This document shows, piece by piece, positions 5,762 to 6,276 of a stretch of 6,276 nt of DNA. The notes beneath the pieces are model-generated. The model did no database searches and was not told where the DNA came from. It was given only the letters and a program-made list of their open reading frames with translations. Source of the DNA: an uncultured Chloroflexaceae bacterium. GTDB lineage: Bacteria; Chloroflexota; Chloroflexia; Chloroflexales; Chloroflexaceae. Made by a program: the position numbers and the translations under genes. Position 1 is the stretch's first letter. Each line of letters starts with the position of its first letter. The DNA is taken from positions 1 to 6,276 of the forward strand of contig CAKZQX010000654.1 of NCBI GenBank assembly GCA_937141995.1. Reading direction: 5' to 3'.

Positions 5762-6276
5762 ATGGATTTTACGGGAAAGATTGGACTGGTCACCGGCTCG
5801 TCGCGGGGTATCGGGCGGGCGATTGCGCTGCGCCTGGCCCGCGCCGGCGCGGATATTGTCGTCAACTTTTTTCGGAACCGCGCTGCCGCCGAGGAGACCG
5901 CCGAGGCGATTCGCGCACTGGGGCGGCAGGCGTTCGTTGTGCGTGCCCATGTCGGCGATGAGGCCAAAATCGATACGCTGTTTGCGGCGGTGCGCGAGCA
6001 GGCAGGTGGGTTGGACATCCTGGTGTGCAACGCGGCCAGCGGCTTCTTGCGGCCCGCGATGGAGCAGGATACGCGGGGCTGGGAGTGGACCCAGAATATC
6101 AATGCGCGGTCGTTGCTGTTATGCGCGCAGCGGGCTGCTCCGCTGATGGCAGCGCGGGGTGGCGGCGCGATTGTCGGCATTAGCAGCCTGGGCAGCAACC
6201 GGGTGCTGCCGGACTATGTGGCCGTCGGGGTAAGCAAAGCGGCGATTGAGACGCTAACGCGCTATCTGGCGGTGGA
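5762..6276 (+). CDS. fabL: FabL-type enoyl-ACP reductase (SDR family), 3' partial
   Basis: FabL reduces the enoyl-acyl carrier protein double bond with NADPH in the last step of each fatty-acid elongation round. The 171 complete residues seen (of roughly 250 expected) carry the short-chain dehydrogenase Rossmann motif TGSSRGIG (11-18), NAASG (90-94, the FabL form of the NAG motif), the catalytic Ser region ISSLGS (140-145), and Y152-VAVGVS-K159. The YX6K spacing and the SSLGS and VGVSKAAIE sequences match the FabL group rather than classic YX3K reductases such as FabG, so this is more than a generic SDR call. The start ATG 5762 has GAGGGG 5 bases upstream. The window ends in codon 172. The gene is divergent from the tRNA unit. 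A related oxidoreductase of other specificity remains possible without the C-terminal substrate-binding part. Confidence 0.8.
   Translation, partial: MDFTGKIGLVTGSSRGIGRAIALRLARAGADIVVNFFRNRAAAEETAEAIRALGRQAFVVRAHVGDEAKIDTLFAAVREQAGGLDILVCNAASGFLRPAMEQDTRGWEWTQNINARSLLLCAQRAAPLMAARGGGAIVGISSLGSNRVLPDYVAVGVSKAAIETLTRYLAV

Noticed and set aside
5731..6198. Minus-strand ORFs opposite the fabL-like gene
   Set aside because: The plus-strand frame carries clear FabL motifs across the same bases; the opposite frames are Arg/Ala-rich shadows.
1..6276. CRISPR array, toxin-antitoxin pair or intact defence operon
   Set aside because: No spaced direct-repeat array, no pair of small overlapping genes, and the only defence-like gene is a broken ATPase fragment.

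Overview
The window is a stretch of bacterial chromosome, most likely from a Chloroflexota member (Chloroflexales-like). That placement is an inference from the overall style: moderately GC-rich DNA, a soluble multi-PAS hybrid kinase, a FabL-type reductase and a CoaE variant with an AIKLLE motif. There is no 16S or other decisive marker.

Left part (1-1711). The window opens inside a gene whose product joins the C-terminal end of a TRZ/ATZ-type amidohydrolase (MtaD/SAH-deaminase-like) to a complete CYTH domain. After a 76-base gap comes coaE, dephospho-CoA kinase, starting at a GTG with a good Shine-Dalgarno. A stem-loop separates it from the convergent gene that follows.

Middle (1712-4222, minus strand). 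One large gene encodes a soluble orphan hybrid histidine kinase: PAS-PAS-HisKA-HATPase-REC-REC. About 350 bases of intergenic DNA lie upstream of it and hold its probable promoter.

Decayed zone (about 4501-5293). Two broken gene remnants meet tail to tail: the C-terminal end of an EamA/DMT-type transporter (plus strand, one in-frame stop and one frameshift) and the middle of an AAA/ABC-type ATPase (minus strand, internal deletion with frameshift, both ends missing). Neither can make a normal product.

Right part (5318-6276). A minus-strand tRNA unit runs tRNA-Ile(GAU) then tRNA-Ala(UGC), both with encoded CCA. It is driven by a full-consensus extended -10 promoter, and each tRNA is followed by a long perfect hairpin. 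This is the pair usually found in the 16S-23S spacer, but no rRNA gene is present here. Divergently transcribed from it is a gene for a FabL-type enoyl-ACP reductase, cut by the window end. Three 11-base-spaced repeats lie between the two promoters.

The intact genes are mainly housekeeping (CoA synthesis, tRNA, fatty-acid synthesis) plus one sensor kinase. I see no convincing new multi-gene system. The most unusual items are the amidohydrolase-CYTH fusion, the stand-alone Ile-Ala tRNA unit with paired hairpins, and the gene remnants beside the tRNAs.
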